The position numbers and the translations under genes are program-made. DNA of 64,000 bases, taken from Rhodoblastus sp963704565 (lineage in GTDB: Bacteria > Pseudomonadota > Alphaproteobacteria > Rhizobiales > Beijerinckiaceae). The stretch is from NCBI GenBank assembly GCA_963704565.1, contig OY969917.1:3410001-3474000 (forward strand). Direction: 5' to 3'. Below are positions 41,235 through 48,720 of the stretch, piece after piece (position 1 is the first letter of the stretch; every line of letters begins with the position of its first letter). The notes beneath the pieces are model-generated. The model did no database searches. It saw nothing but the letters and a program-made list of their open reading frames with translations, and was not told the DNA's origin.

Positions 41235-42015
41235 TCACGGGCGTCTGCGATGTCGAAGCAGTTTGCGATATCCGCCCGCGATCATCGAGCGGGCATCTCT
41301 CAGCAAAGCCATGACCGCATGGCGGGCCGAGGACGCCTGCCATTCATCGCGGGAGAGGCGGCGCAGATTAAAGATGATCTGGGCGATTTCCTGCTGGGTG
41401 GCGCCATCGCGCGATCCGTCGAAAGCCCGCAACATCCGGCGCAGCCGCGCGCGTTGCTGTCGCGTCAAACGGGTGTCCGGCGGAATGGCGCGGCCGTGAA
41501 GGGCGGCGAGAAGGCGGTGGACGGCTTCCAGCCGATCGAGACCATCGACGCCGAGAGGAATGACGGCGGCGAGCGGTTCTCCGCATGGAATCCTGTCTGG
41601 CAGCGTGATTTGAGCGCGCTGACTTTGGCCAAGATCATGAAGCGCGCACGCAGACTCGCCATCGGCCCGTTCGGCGCGGATGATGCTCGGCGAGAATTCG
41701 CGGGGCGAATCGAGAATCTCAGGCGCGGCCGTCAGGACAACGACGCTCGTATCCTCGGCAGGAGACCAGAAGACAGGCGCCTCGGGCAGGTCAAGGAGCG
41801 GATCGACCGGGAAATCGCAACCCCCAGCGCTGGCGGATGACGTCCGTCAGCGGGCCAGCGTCGGCGTCGGCCTTGGCCCCGTCCCAGTCCTGAAAATCCT
41901 TGTCGTAAGCCTCGTTGCGGCGAAGCCACTCCCAGGCGATATCGGACGCCGTCGATACCTCGACATGATCGTAGTCGGCCGCGGATCGCCAACGGGACGC
42001 GTCGGGCGTCATCAT
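41235..42015 (-). pseudogene. DUF6499-DUF2285 regulator broken by a one-base insertion
   Basis: The N-terminal frame starting MTPDASRWRSAADYDHVEVS (42015 to a stop at 41791) is a DUF6499 domain, and the C-terminal frame ending at 41235 (ARLRRMLRAFDGSRDGATQQ, then EIAQIIFNLRRLSRDEWQ) is a DUF2285 domain. They are in different frames. Removing one base near 41805-41811 joins them as FPVDPLLDLPEAPVFWSP and gives one protein of about 259 residues, the usual size of this family. The family is thought to be a transcriptional regulator of ICE genes. Confidence 0.8.
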
Positions 42016-42110
42016 CTTCTCCCTGTCATTTGATTGGCGGGGAGACTGATTCCCGTTCTGGTTGTGCTAGGGAAGTGCCGATGTCGGCAGCGGGCGATGC
42101 CGCGGCGGCA

Positions 42111-42380
42111 TCACGCCGGCTTGGGCCGCTGACTTTCCCGAACCAATTCGCGATAGCCATGCTCTGTCATCCAGCGGGCGCGCGCGAGATGGGCGTCATA
42201 AACAAGCCGGCATCGATCGGCGTCGCTTTCGGGATCGAGCCCGAAGAGGATCCGCATGGCTTCGCGCCAATCCGCGCCATCGCGCGCGGAATTGAGCAGG
42301 CGCAGATAGAGCGTCATGTGCTCACGGTCGTAGTCGGTGAGCTTTTGCCCCGCCGGGGGCGCATCCAAAAACTGCGACAT
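42111..42380 (-). CDS. Small DUF2285 protein
   Basis: 89 residues starting MSQFLDAPPAGQKLTDYDRE. The pattern TLYLRLLNSARDGADWREAM then ILFGLDPESDADRCRLVYDA and HLARARWMTEHGYREL matches the short stand-alone DUF2285 proteins of alphaproteobacterial ICEs. Helical, probably DNA-binding. It lies 95 bases upstream of the broken DUF6499/DUF2285 gene and could be its paralogue. Confidence 0.85.
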   Translation of the reverse strand: MSQFLDAPPAGQKLTDYDREHMTLYLRLLNSARDGADWREAMRILFGLDPESDADRCRLVYDAHLARARWMTEHGYRELVRESQRPKPA

Positions 42381-42506
42381 CGAACGTCCCCCGAGGCACC
42401 ATACGCGCCTGGGCTCTTTCTGTTAACCAGATTGCCCAGCGTCGTGGATCCAAGGCGTTCGGCGGTTGGGAAGTGCGTCAAGCGGGCGCGCGGCGCCTCC
42501 GGACGA

Positions 42507-42761
42507 CTATGATCGCGATTTTGCTCGTGTCTCATCATGGAGTCGAAGCACGCCTTCGCCTTGGTCGGTCGACAGAAGAACGATGCCGGCGGCCTCGAGC
42601 GCCCTGCGAACCTGATCGCGCGTGGTCTCAAACACCTCGAGGCCGTTCTCGGACTCGAGGCGCTTGAGCGCGGTCAGCGATACCCGGGCCTTGTCAGCGA
42701 GCGTCTCCTGCGTCCACCCCAGCAACGCGCGCGCGGCCCGTGATTGTCGGGCGGTGATCAT
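42507..42761 (-). CDS. XRE-family HTH regulator
   Basis: 84 residues. An N-terminal HTH (RAARALLGWTQETLADKARV and SLTALKRLESENGLEVFETT) followed by a short helical and β tail. The 'TARQSRAARALLGWTQ' start is typical of XRE regulators next to DUF2285 genes in ICEs, where they repress transfer and excision genes. Likely ICE-level control; target unknown. Confidence 0.88.
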   Translation of the reverse strand: MITARQSRAARALLGWTQETLADKARVSLTALKRLESENGLEVFETTRDQVRRALEAAGIVLLSTDQGEGVLRLHDETRAKSRS

Positions 42762-42919
42762 GCATGATCACCTCCCATCGGTCCGGACGCGCTTGCCAGA
42801 ACTACGGCTATTTTAGTTGCTCTCGGCGGGAGCGCCACCGGAAATCTGTGTCAATCGCCTTCGTTTTCTTGTCATTCGGGGCAGTTCGCGCCGAACTGAT
42901 TCGGTCGGCGGCAAAGAGC

Positions 42920-42943
42920 GGCCCCAACCTTTCGGTCGGGGCC
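42920..42943 (-). terminator. Terminator-like hairpin after DUF736
   Basis: On the minus strand GGCCCCGACC and GGTTGGGGCC form a 10-bp stem with one mismatch around a GAAA tetraloop, 14 bases after the DUF736 stop. The following GCTCTTTGC is only weakly T-rich, so termination strength is uncertain. Confidence 0.5.
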
Positions 42944-42957
42944 TTGCTCCGGGGGCG

Positions 42958-43284
42958 TCAATCGCCCCGGCGCCCGTTGGGGCGGGACCAGATGAGCGAG
43001 AAGCCCTCGCCATCCTCGTCATCGAAGAGGTTGGCGTAGATGGGGGCGTTGAAGCTCGGGTCGTCGAGCTTGAGGCCCAGGTAGTCGCGGCCCTCGTTGG
43101 AGCGCTTGGACCAGGCGGCGCCGATCTCGGCCCTACCGACCAGCACGCGGTGGCTGGGGGCGTTCTCTCCGGTGGAGCGCAGGTCGGGGACGATGCGCAC
43201 GCCCTTGGCCAGGACGCTGAGGGTGACGATTTCGCCGGTGAACTCGTTCGAGCCGGTCTTCTTGAAGGCGCCGATGGTGGCCAT
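42958..43284 (-). CDS. DUF736 protein (second copy)
   Basis: 108 residues starting MATIGAFKKTGSNEFTGEIV. The core IG.F...G...F.G.I.TL, with VGRAEIGAAWSKRSNEGRDY and the ending ANLFDDEDGEGFSLIWSRP, marks DUF736. It is the more typical of the two DUF736 copies in the element and is usually highly expressed and conserved on such ICEs. Function unknown. A strong hairpin follows it. Confidence 0.88.
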   Translation of the reverse strand: MATIGAFKKTGSNEFTGEIVTLSVLAKGVRIVPDLRSTGENAPSHRVLVGRAEIGAAWSKRSNEGRDYLGLKLDDPSFNAPIYANLFDDEDGEGFSLIWSRPNGRRGD

Positions 43285-43864
43285 GATAAATCTCCGTTTT
43301 CCGTGTTCGAGCCCGCACCATGCGGCCTCGATGGCGATCGACGGGCCGGAGGCGACCGACGGCGCATCGCTTGCGACCGAAGCAACGCGGAGGACGGCGC
43401 AGGAGCGACTTTCTTGTTTCGCGAGGAATGGGTGAAACCCAGGGGAAGAAAGTCATGACGCGCCGTTGCGGCATAGGCGGTCGAGGCTTCAGCCGTCCTT
43501 CGGCCAGATCAGCCCATTGAAGAGGCCGTTTGGAGCGCTCGCCAACGGATTGGGAACGGAGAATATGGCGACCTTCCGCGACCGGCAGGGGACATGCGCC
43601 GATGAACCACCGGCTTCGTCTCTCCCTTCCGGCAGGCCTGGCTGTGCTTCTCCACCGCGCTTCTTCGCCGCAGGAACGCCCGCCACCGCGCCACGATCGG
43701 GCTTATCACGGGCCAGCCCGCCGTTGTGTCAAACGTTCCGCCGGGGTCGCTAACTCCGGGTTTCGGCTCGATCCGCCTTCCTTGGCTCCATGCCATCCCG
43801 CTGACGGTGAAGCTGGCGCAGACACCGTCGCTATCTCTGGTCCTGCCAACGGTGATGGCAATCG
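43285..43864. other. 580-bp gap between DUF736 and a membrane-protein gene
   Basis: Open frames on both strands here have no ribosome-binding site and their translations are arginine/proline-rich nonsense. The segment must contain the DUF736 promoter. I recognise nothing else in it. Confidence 0.6.
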
Positions 43865-44305
43865 TCAGGCCCGAGCAAGCCTCTGGCCCGAGGGGACGGC
43901 GGCCGCCATTGCCGCCACGCGCATGAACGCCGTGGCGCCGACCGCTACAGCCCCAACGATCGAGAAAACGATCTGCCAGGCTTCGGAAGGCACGGTGTGT
44001 TTCACGACGCCATGGGTGGCGTGATAGCCCGCGATCACGGCGGGCGCCACGAAGACGAGCGCGATCAGCAGTCGCGCCCACAGCGGCTGCACGACGATCA
44101 GCAGGAATTGCCCAATGCCGAGCGTGAGCGCCGCGCCGAGGAGGCCGACGACGATGGCGCCGAGCCAACCCGCGCCCGTATGGTAGGCCCATAGGCCAGT
44201 GCTTACGCCCGCGAAAAACGGCAGGGCGAAGACTGCGAACGTGAAAAGCAGCCAGCAGAAGAAGCCGATGGCCGCGATGGACAGAAGAATGCCGAGAATG
44301 ATCAT
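43865..44305 (-). CDS. Small polytopic membrane protein, 146 aa
   Basis: A very hydrophobic protein with about four membrane helices (IILGILLSIAAIGFFCWLLF; FAVFALPFFAGVSTGLWAYH; GWLGAIVVGLLGAALTLGIG; LLIALVFVAPAVIAGYHA) and a further C-terminal one. The ATG at 44305 gives a start right at the first helix. Small membrane proteins of this type are frequent near DUF736 on ICEs. No family named and no catalytic residues apparent. Confidence 0.7.
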   Translation of the reverse strand: MIILGILLSIAAIGFFCWLLFTFAVFALPFFAGVSTGLWAYHTGAGWLGAIVVGLLGAALTLGIGQFLLIVVQPLWARLLIALVFVAPAVIAGYHATHGVVKHTVPSEAWQIVFSIVGAVAVGATAFMRVAAMAAAVPSGQRLARA

Positions 44306-44447
44306 GGTGGCGCCTCCGAAAGAAATGCTCTGACGGTTGCGCCTTCCACCACCACCACGGCGCGAGAGAGAGCATAGCAAAAGAAGAAGAGCGACGGGAG
44401 TGGAAACCTGCAAGGTTTCCAGCCCGAGCGCAGTGGTCTTCGCCCCG

Positions 44448-44615
44448 TCATGGGGCGAAGGGATCAATCTCGTGAACGACTGCGTCGTCGTCGCCGTCGT
44501 ATTCGTTGGCGGGCGCGACCGACAGCGAGCCGTCGCCGGCGCGGAAGATGACGATGGCGACCATCAGCGTGGCGGCGAGGCTGAAAGCGAAAGCGTGAGC
44601 GTCGTTGAGGGACAT
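44448..44615 (-). CDS. Small single-pass membrane protein, 55 aa
   Basis: 55 residues starting MSLNDAHAFAFSLAATLMVA. One helix (AHAFAFSLAATLMVAIVIF) precedes an acidic tail (NEYDGDDDAVVHEIDPF). A GAGCCGGAT sequence precedes the ATG. It lies 142 bases upstream of the other membrane protein gene and may be co-transcribed. Function unknown. Confidence 0.5.
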   Translation of the reverse strand: MSLNDAHAFAFSLAATLMVAIVIFRAGDGSLSVAPANEYDGDDDAVVHEIDPFAP

Positions 44616-45029
44616 CGATCCGGCTCCTGTTTCGAGCGGAGGACCATCCCCCGCTGACAGGCGCCCGGCGTGTTCGGCCAAGGGCCGCAATCACCGTGAA
44701 GGCAAAGCCGCAACGGCGGCACGCTTCGCGTAGTCCGACCCTTTACGGGTTGATGGCGTCAGCCCCGCGGCCGGACCAAGGATCATCGCGACCAAAAGCG
44801 GGGGCTCGGGCTCCGCGGTGGGAACCGGCGGCCTTGGCGAAGTCGACATCGACGGTCTTACCGCCGCGATTGAGCGATCAATGCCGCGTGTCGACCCGTT
44901 GCGATCACCCAAATGTTCCTCCGAGTGACGGCAATGTAGGTCCAAGCGGAAAACATCGCCATTGCGCTCGTTCCATGGCGACCCCGCGGGGGGTGAGACC
45001 TTGATGACGGTGCGCGAAAGGATCGCAGA
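44616..45029. other. 414-bp gap before the ubiquitin-like cassette
   Basis: One short minus-strand frame (44691-44849, about 52 residues, MSTSPRPPVPTAEPEPPLLV) is possible but has no recognisable domain and a weak start. No tRNA, hairpin terminator or repeat was recognised. The region marks the junction between backbone and cargo. Confidence 0.4.
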
Positions 45030-45446
45030 TCAGCCAAAGATGCCTTTGACGGCGGCTTTGACCCTGCTGAAGGCAGCCACGAGCGCAGCCATGACTTTCC
45101 TGCCGAACGAACGCCGCTGCATGTCTTGGGCCGCATGCCGAGCGATCTGCTTGCGCATGACCGAGGAGGCGGTCGCGTTCGAAAACGCCGGCAACCACTC
45201 GACCTCGCCCGCGCTGATCACGTAGTGCGATTTGCAGGGCGCATCGCAAACCGCGATCGACGGGCGAACGGTCGCCCAACCGCCATGGGACGAGACCTGG
45301 TGACTGTCCGGAACCAACAGCGTGACGCGGTGTCCGCATCCGCATGCGCAGAGCAGCGCCGCCACTTCGAATTCTTCAGAGTGGTATATGACTCCGCTGC
45401 TCAGCTGTTTCGGGAGGCGCTCCACGGCGCGATAGGCAAATCTCAT
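45030..45446 (-). CDS. DUF6527 zinc-binding protein of the ubiquitin-like cassette
   Basis: 138 residues. Cysteines and histidines cluster as CACGCGH (Cys33, 35, 37, His39) and CDAPCKSHY (Cys67, Cys71, His74), a treble-clef-like zinc site. The C-terminal ~40 residues are basic and helical. DUF6527 genes are found next to ThiF/E1 and multi-ubiquitin genes, so a role in conjugation, perhaps as E3-like or target adaptor, is plausible but unproven. The ATG overlaps the ThiF stop (ATGA), showing tight coupling. Confidence 0.75.
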   Translation of the reverse strand: MRFAYRAVERLPKQLSSGVIYHSEEFEVAALLCACGCGHRVTLLVPDSHQVSSHGGWATVRPSIAVCDAPCKSHYVISAGEVEWLPAFSNATASSVMRKQIARHAAQDMQRRSFGRKVMAALVAAFSRVKAAVKGIFG

Positions 45447-46642
45447 TCGCTAAGTCCTTCCGCGTCGATCTCAAGCGTCGCCGTATCGAAGATGTGCCAC
45501 GACGACTCGCTTTCACGATCAAGCATCTTGAAATGCTGCTTGAACCTGATGACCGCCATCACGGCATTGAGTGCATTAAGCTCGGCGATCTGCGCCTGCT
45601 TGCGATATTCGTTATTCTTCGCATTCTCGACGGGCAGACGCGCCGTACCTACGTTGCTTTCGAACGCCCTGCGATCCGTGCCGGTGATGCGGATGAAGCC
45701 GCTCAATCCGACCGCAGACCGATCAAGTCCCATTCCACAATCGACGTATGGAATGCCTTCCGTGCTCAGCCAATCGACGATGAGCTTGCGCGCGGGGCCA
45801 TCGTCAACCGAGACGAAGACGAAATCGAATTCCCGCAGGCGCTCGATGTTCTCCATTGTGATGCGCTCGGGCACCGCCTCGATCCCCGCATGCCACTGGT
45901 CGTAGTGCCGCGCCAATGCTTCGACCTTCAGCCCTTCGATCGCGTTCGGAATGAATCCCGGAATCCGAAAAATGGTATGGACGTGAACCTTGTCGTCGTC
46001 GAACAGGCCGATGCGCTCCAAGTGCGTCCGCGCGATGAAGTCGAGGATGTAGGATCCCGTTCCGCCCAGTCCGACGATCGCCGCCTTCTTACCGCGAAGC
46101 AACGACGACACGTCGTTCATCTGGTAGCGCGCGGACATGGTGTCGGGGTAGCGAAGCGGGCTGCTTTGCTCCGCTGCTTTGATCGTGATCCCCCGGTGCC
46201 GCGTAGCGTCCGGGTAAGCCGCCAGCGCCGGCGCGGTGATCGCGTCGAGGTAGGTGTGCACCTTCTCCTCGAACGAGCGATACGCGCGCATCTGCCCGTC
46301 CTCGCTCAGCTTGAAGGAGAAGGAGAAGTTCGAGGTGAAGTCCGACGTGATCACCAGTGCATGCGGACCGCCGCCAAGTCGAAGTTCGCGGTGGGACGCG
46401 TCGTGTGGACGCGTCCCACGCCACCATGCCTGGTGGTTTGACGGGGGGTCGATCACAGCTTGGTTCAGATCGACGGGGCTGGCCCAATCCCCATATTGCA
46501 GGTTTCCCTGGGAATCGAGATAGGGTAGCCCGTAGATGACGAGATGGGCGCCGATGAAATCGACCTGGAATCCCATCTCGTCCAAATCCCTGATGAAGGG
46601 ATTATGATTCGCCAGTTCCGGCAACCCGAAAGCGCATGCCAT
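45443..46642 (-). CDS. ThiF/E1-like activating enzyme with DUF6791 N-terminal domain
   Basis: 399 residues. Residues ~1-165 match DUF6791; residues ~180-370 are a ThiF/MoeB/E1 adenylation domain with nucleotide loop GLGGTG at 191-196, acidic LFDDDKV at 213-219, and Cys302 in VDCGMGLDRSA as candidate catalytic cysteine. It would adenylate the C-terminus of a ubiquitin-like partner. The upstream gene encodes that partner and overlaps by 41 bases; the start is preceded by GAAGGTG. The zinc-binding cysteines common in ThiF/MoeB are not obvious. Confidence 0.85.
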   Translation of the reverse strand: MACAFGLPELANHNPFIRDLDEMGFQVDFIGAHLVIYGLPYLDSQGNLQYGDWASPVDLNQAVIDPPSNHQAWWRGTRPHDASHRELRLGGGPHALVITSDFTSNFSFSFKLSEDGQMRAYRSFEEKVHTYLDAITAPALAAYPDATRHRGITIKAAEQSSPLRYPDTMSARYQMNDVSSLLRGKKAAIVGLGGTGSYILDFIARTHLERIGLFDDDKVHVHTIFRIPGFIPNAIEGLKVEALARHYDQWHAGIEAVPERITMENIERLREFDFVFVSVDDGPARKLIVDWLSTEGIPYVDCGMGLDRSAVGLSGFIRITGTDRRAFESNVGTARLPVENAKNNEYRKQAQIAELNALNAVMAVIRFKQHFKMLDRESESSWHIFDTATLEIDAEGLSE

Positions 46643-47099
46643 ATTTCACCTTCACCTTCTGACCCGGAGCCAAAACGCCGCTCTGGTTCTCGATCGGACC
46701 GTGGGAGTACTTGACGAGGTATTCGTTGGAAGCCTTTCCGCCGCCGCCGAGGAAGAGGTCGACGACCTGGGCGTAAGAAATGTGCTCCTCCTGAATTTCG
46801 TGCTCGTCGCTGTTGACGAACACGCGCAGCACATCCTGGCTGTAGAAATGCTCGTCGCCCACCAAGAGCACGGCGTCATCGTCCCGCGATACGGAAGTGT
46901 CCTCCTCGTCGCCACCCGTCTCGCGGTACAGCTTCTGGTGCTCGGGGATATCCCCGAGGGAATAGAGCGCCTCGCCCGTGGTGGGGTTCGGCAACTCGTA
47001 GGGTTCCCGATTGATATGAATCCGCACCACGTGTGCGGCGGCGACGGGAGCGGCGCAAGGCTCCCTCTCGATGTGATTGCGCGCATCAGGGTCGTTCAT
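46602..47099 (-). CDS. Multi-ubiquitin-domain protein (two tandem Ubl folds)
   Basis: 165 residues. After a short disordered start, residues ~22-85 (VVRIHINREPYELPNPTTGE, then GDIPEHQKLYRE) and ~88-160 (VLRVFVNSDEHEIQEEHISY, then GVLAPGQKVKVKYGMRFRVA) are two β-grasp domains of the multiubiquitin family. The C-terminus is AGTGES, so it has no exposed Gly-Gly; trimming after a glycine, or use of another residue, would be needed. ATG at 47099 has GAGAAGGA upstream; the earlier ATG at 47105 is too close to it. First gene of the Ubl-E1-DUF6527 operon. Confidence 0.82.
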   Translation of the reverse strand: MNDPDARNHIEREPCAAPVAAAHVVRIHINREPYELPNPTTGEALYSLGDIPEHQKLYRETGGDEEDTSVSRDDDAVLLVGDEHFYSQDVLRVFVNSDEHEIQEEHISYAQVVDLFLGGGGKASNEYLVKYSHGPIENQSGVLAPGQKVKVKYGMRFRVAGTGES

Positions 47100-47191
47100 C
47101 TTCATTCCTTCTCGGACATGGCGCCAGGCGCCGATAGCCGCATGCAGACCATCCGCAGCAGCCTCGCCGAGAATTATCCCCCGACGATATT

Positions 47192-47209
47192 GTATGGTTT
47201 TAACCATAC
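47192..47209. promoter_or_regulatory. Palindromic operator in the Ubl/XRE divergent gap
   Basis: GTATGGTT and AACCATAC are perfect 8-bp arms around TT, in the 204-bp gap between the Ubl gene and the XRE gene. Location and symmetry suggest the binding site of the adjacent XRE regulator. Confidence 0.55.
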
Positions 47210-47252
47210 GAAAATTTTCAGTGCCGTGCAACTATTTTTTTACGATCGCGTA

Positions 47253-47265
47253 TGCGACAGTCGCA
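47253..47265. promoter_or_regulatory. Second palindrome close to the XRE gene
   Basis: TGCGAC-A-GTCGCA is a perfect 6-bp inverted repeat 38 bases before the XRE start codon. It may be an autoregulatory operator. It differs in sequence from the palindrome at 47192-47209. Confidence 0.4.
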
Positions 47266-47303
47266 CAGGCGGTCGATATGGCCGGTTGATTTGGAGGAGT
47301 GCG

Positions 47304-47558
47304 ATGTCCCTAGCTACCCGATTGAGAGAGGCACGGGTCAGGACAAAGAAGTCCCTGCAAGAGGTCGCCGACGAGATTGGCGCATCGAAGGCGCACATTT
47401 GGGACCTCGAAACCGGCAGGGCGAAAAACCCGTCGATCGACACGCTCACAAAGCTTGCGACCTGTCTCGGTACCAGCGTCAGAGACCTGATCGGCGAGAA
47501 CCCCGAGGCAGAGGGCGAGAATCCCGAGATTGTCAGGATGTACCGCGAGCTGAAGTGA
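47304..47558 (+). CDS. XRE-family HTH regulator paired with ImmA/IrrE peptidase
   Basis: 84 residues. MSLATRLREARVRTKKSLQE, then VADEIGASKAHIWDLETGRA, is an XRE helix-turn-helix. A GGAGGA ribosome-binding site precedes the ATG. Family members next to ImmA/IrrE proteases usually run to ~110 residues and end in a helix like LTDDDRAAIQAMMEHL. Exactly such a tail follows here, but in another frame (47555-47626), so the C-terminus appears to be cut off by a frameshift at 47553-47556. It probably represses the divergent Ubl operon until the downstream protease cleaves it. Confidence 0.85.
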   Translation: MSLATRLREARVRTKKSLQEVADEIGASKAHIWDLETGRAKNPSIDTLTKLATCLGTSVRDLIGENPEAEGENPEIVRMYRELK

Positions 47559-47626
47559 ACCTAACGGACGATGATCGTGCGGCTATTCAGGCTATGATGG
47601 AGCACCTCAAGAAGCGAAAGGGGTGA
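47555..47626 (+). CDS. Short frame encoding the displaced XRE C-terminal tail (23 aa)
   Basis: VNLTDDDRAAIQAMMEHLKK is read from a GTG overlapping the XRE stop (GTGA) to 47626. It resembles the missing C-terminal helix of the XRE regulator more than an independent gene, but translational coupling as a separate micro-peptide cannot be excluded. Confidence 0.35.
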   Translation: MNLTDDDRAAIQAMMEHLKKRKG

Positions 47627-47630
47627 GTCG

Positions 47631-48542
47631 ATGCAGGTCTCGCGCATGGAACTTGATGGCGCCGCTACTCCTGCCGCCTTAGTGACCAAAATTCTCAAGT
47701 GCGAGACTGACCTGCCGATACCCATCCCCATTGAGGAGTTGGCGCGCCAGCTCGACATCGTCGAAATCAAGGAAATGACGACTGGCGGCTTTGAAGGCGG
47801 CCTGGTTACCGACCCCGAGCGCAGCGAGGGATTCATTCTGGTCAACAAGGACGCAAAAAAAGGTCGTCGGCGCTTCACGATAGGACACGAGCTCGGTCAC
47901 TTCCTTCTGACCCATCACAAGCCACCCCCAGATGGCTTCCATTGCACGCGTGCCGACATGCGCAAATGGACTGACAGGGAAAAGAGTTTGGCCATCAGAA
48001 TGGAGGTCGAGGCGAACGAGTTCTCGTCCCTCATGTTGATGCCGCCGCCTATGTGGCAGAAGTCTCTCGGCGGGCTCGGCGACCCCAACATCCAGCAAGT
48101 GTACGATCTCGCCCGTCAATACGCGGTCAGCAAGGAAGCAGCCGCGCGCGCGTACGCTCAATATCACGAGCAGGCCGTCGCGATGATCGCGGTCAAGGAC
48201 GGCGTTATTAACCGCGTCTACCGCAGTATGTCTCGTTTTCCGCGCATGTGCGTGCAGAACGGATCACTCGTCCCGCGTCAATCCGCGTATTTCCAACAGC
48301 GACGTCAAGGTGCTTCACCCTCGAACGTGTTCGAGGCGCGAGCGGAATTCTGGCTCGATTCCGAATTCGGAAAGCGACTTCCTGACCTTTTCGAGCAGGT
48401 CGCGATGCAGAAAGAAGGCTATGCGCTCATTATGCTTTGGGCAGAGCTTCCTCAGGAGGATGAGGACTACGATCCGGACGAGAACCGTACCTCAAAGCAG
48501 AGGCTCCAAGAACGGGAAGCCCGCTGGCGCGGTCGATATTAA
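47631..48542 (+). CDS. ImmA/IrrE-family metallopeptidase
   Basis: 303 residues. The zinc-binding motif HELGH lies at residues 86-90 (FTIGHELGHFLLTHH), and the downstream EVEANEFSSLMLMPPP supplies the third ligand, as in ImmA/IrrE. These proteases cleave an adjacent XRE repressor in response to a stress signal. The C-terminal ~100 residues after VYRSMSRFPRMCVQNG are an extra sensor-like domain. It starts 4 bases after the displaced XRE tail, forming a repressor/protease pair for the ubiquitin-like cassette. Confidence 0.87.
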   Translation: MQVSRMELDGAATPAALVTKILKCETDLPIPIPIEELARQLDIVEIKEMTTGGFEGGLVTDPERSEGFILVNKDAKKGRRRFTIGHELGHFLLTHHKPPPDGFHCTRADMRKWTDREKSLAIRMEVEANEFSSLMLMPPPMWQKSLGGLGDPNIQQVYDLARQYAVSKEAAARAYAQYHEQAVAMIAVKDGVINRVYRSMSRFPRMCVQNGSLVPRQSAYFQQRRQGASPSNVFEARAEFWLDSEFGKRLPDLFEQVAMQKEGYALIMLWAELPQEDEDYDPDENRTSKQRLQEREARWRGRY

Positions 48543-48720
48543 TAGGGTCGTCCTGTCGTCGGCTGCTCATATTCGGATGATGTTTCGCGGTCGCTCTCGC
48601 GGACGACGACCGCTTCCTGCTCCGAGTGACTGGTGCGGGTTCTCCAGCGGACGTAGCTGCCCCGACGGCTTTCCGCCCATCTTGGGGGCCGTCGTCGGTC
48701 TTGCTGAACGGTTGCGGCGC

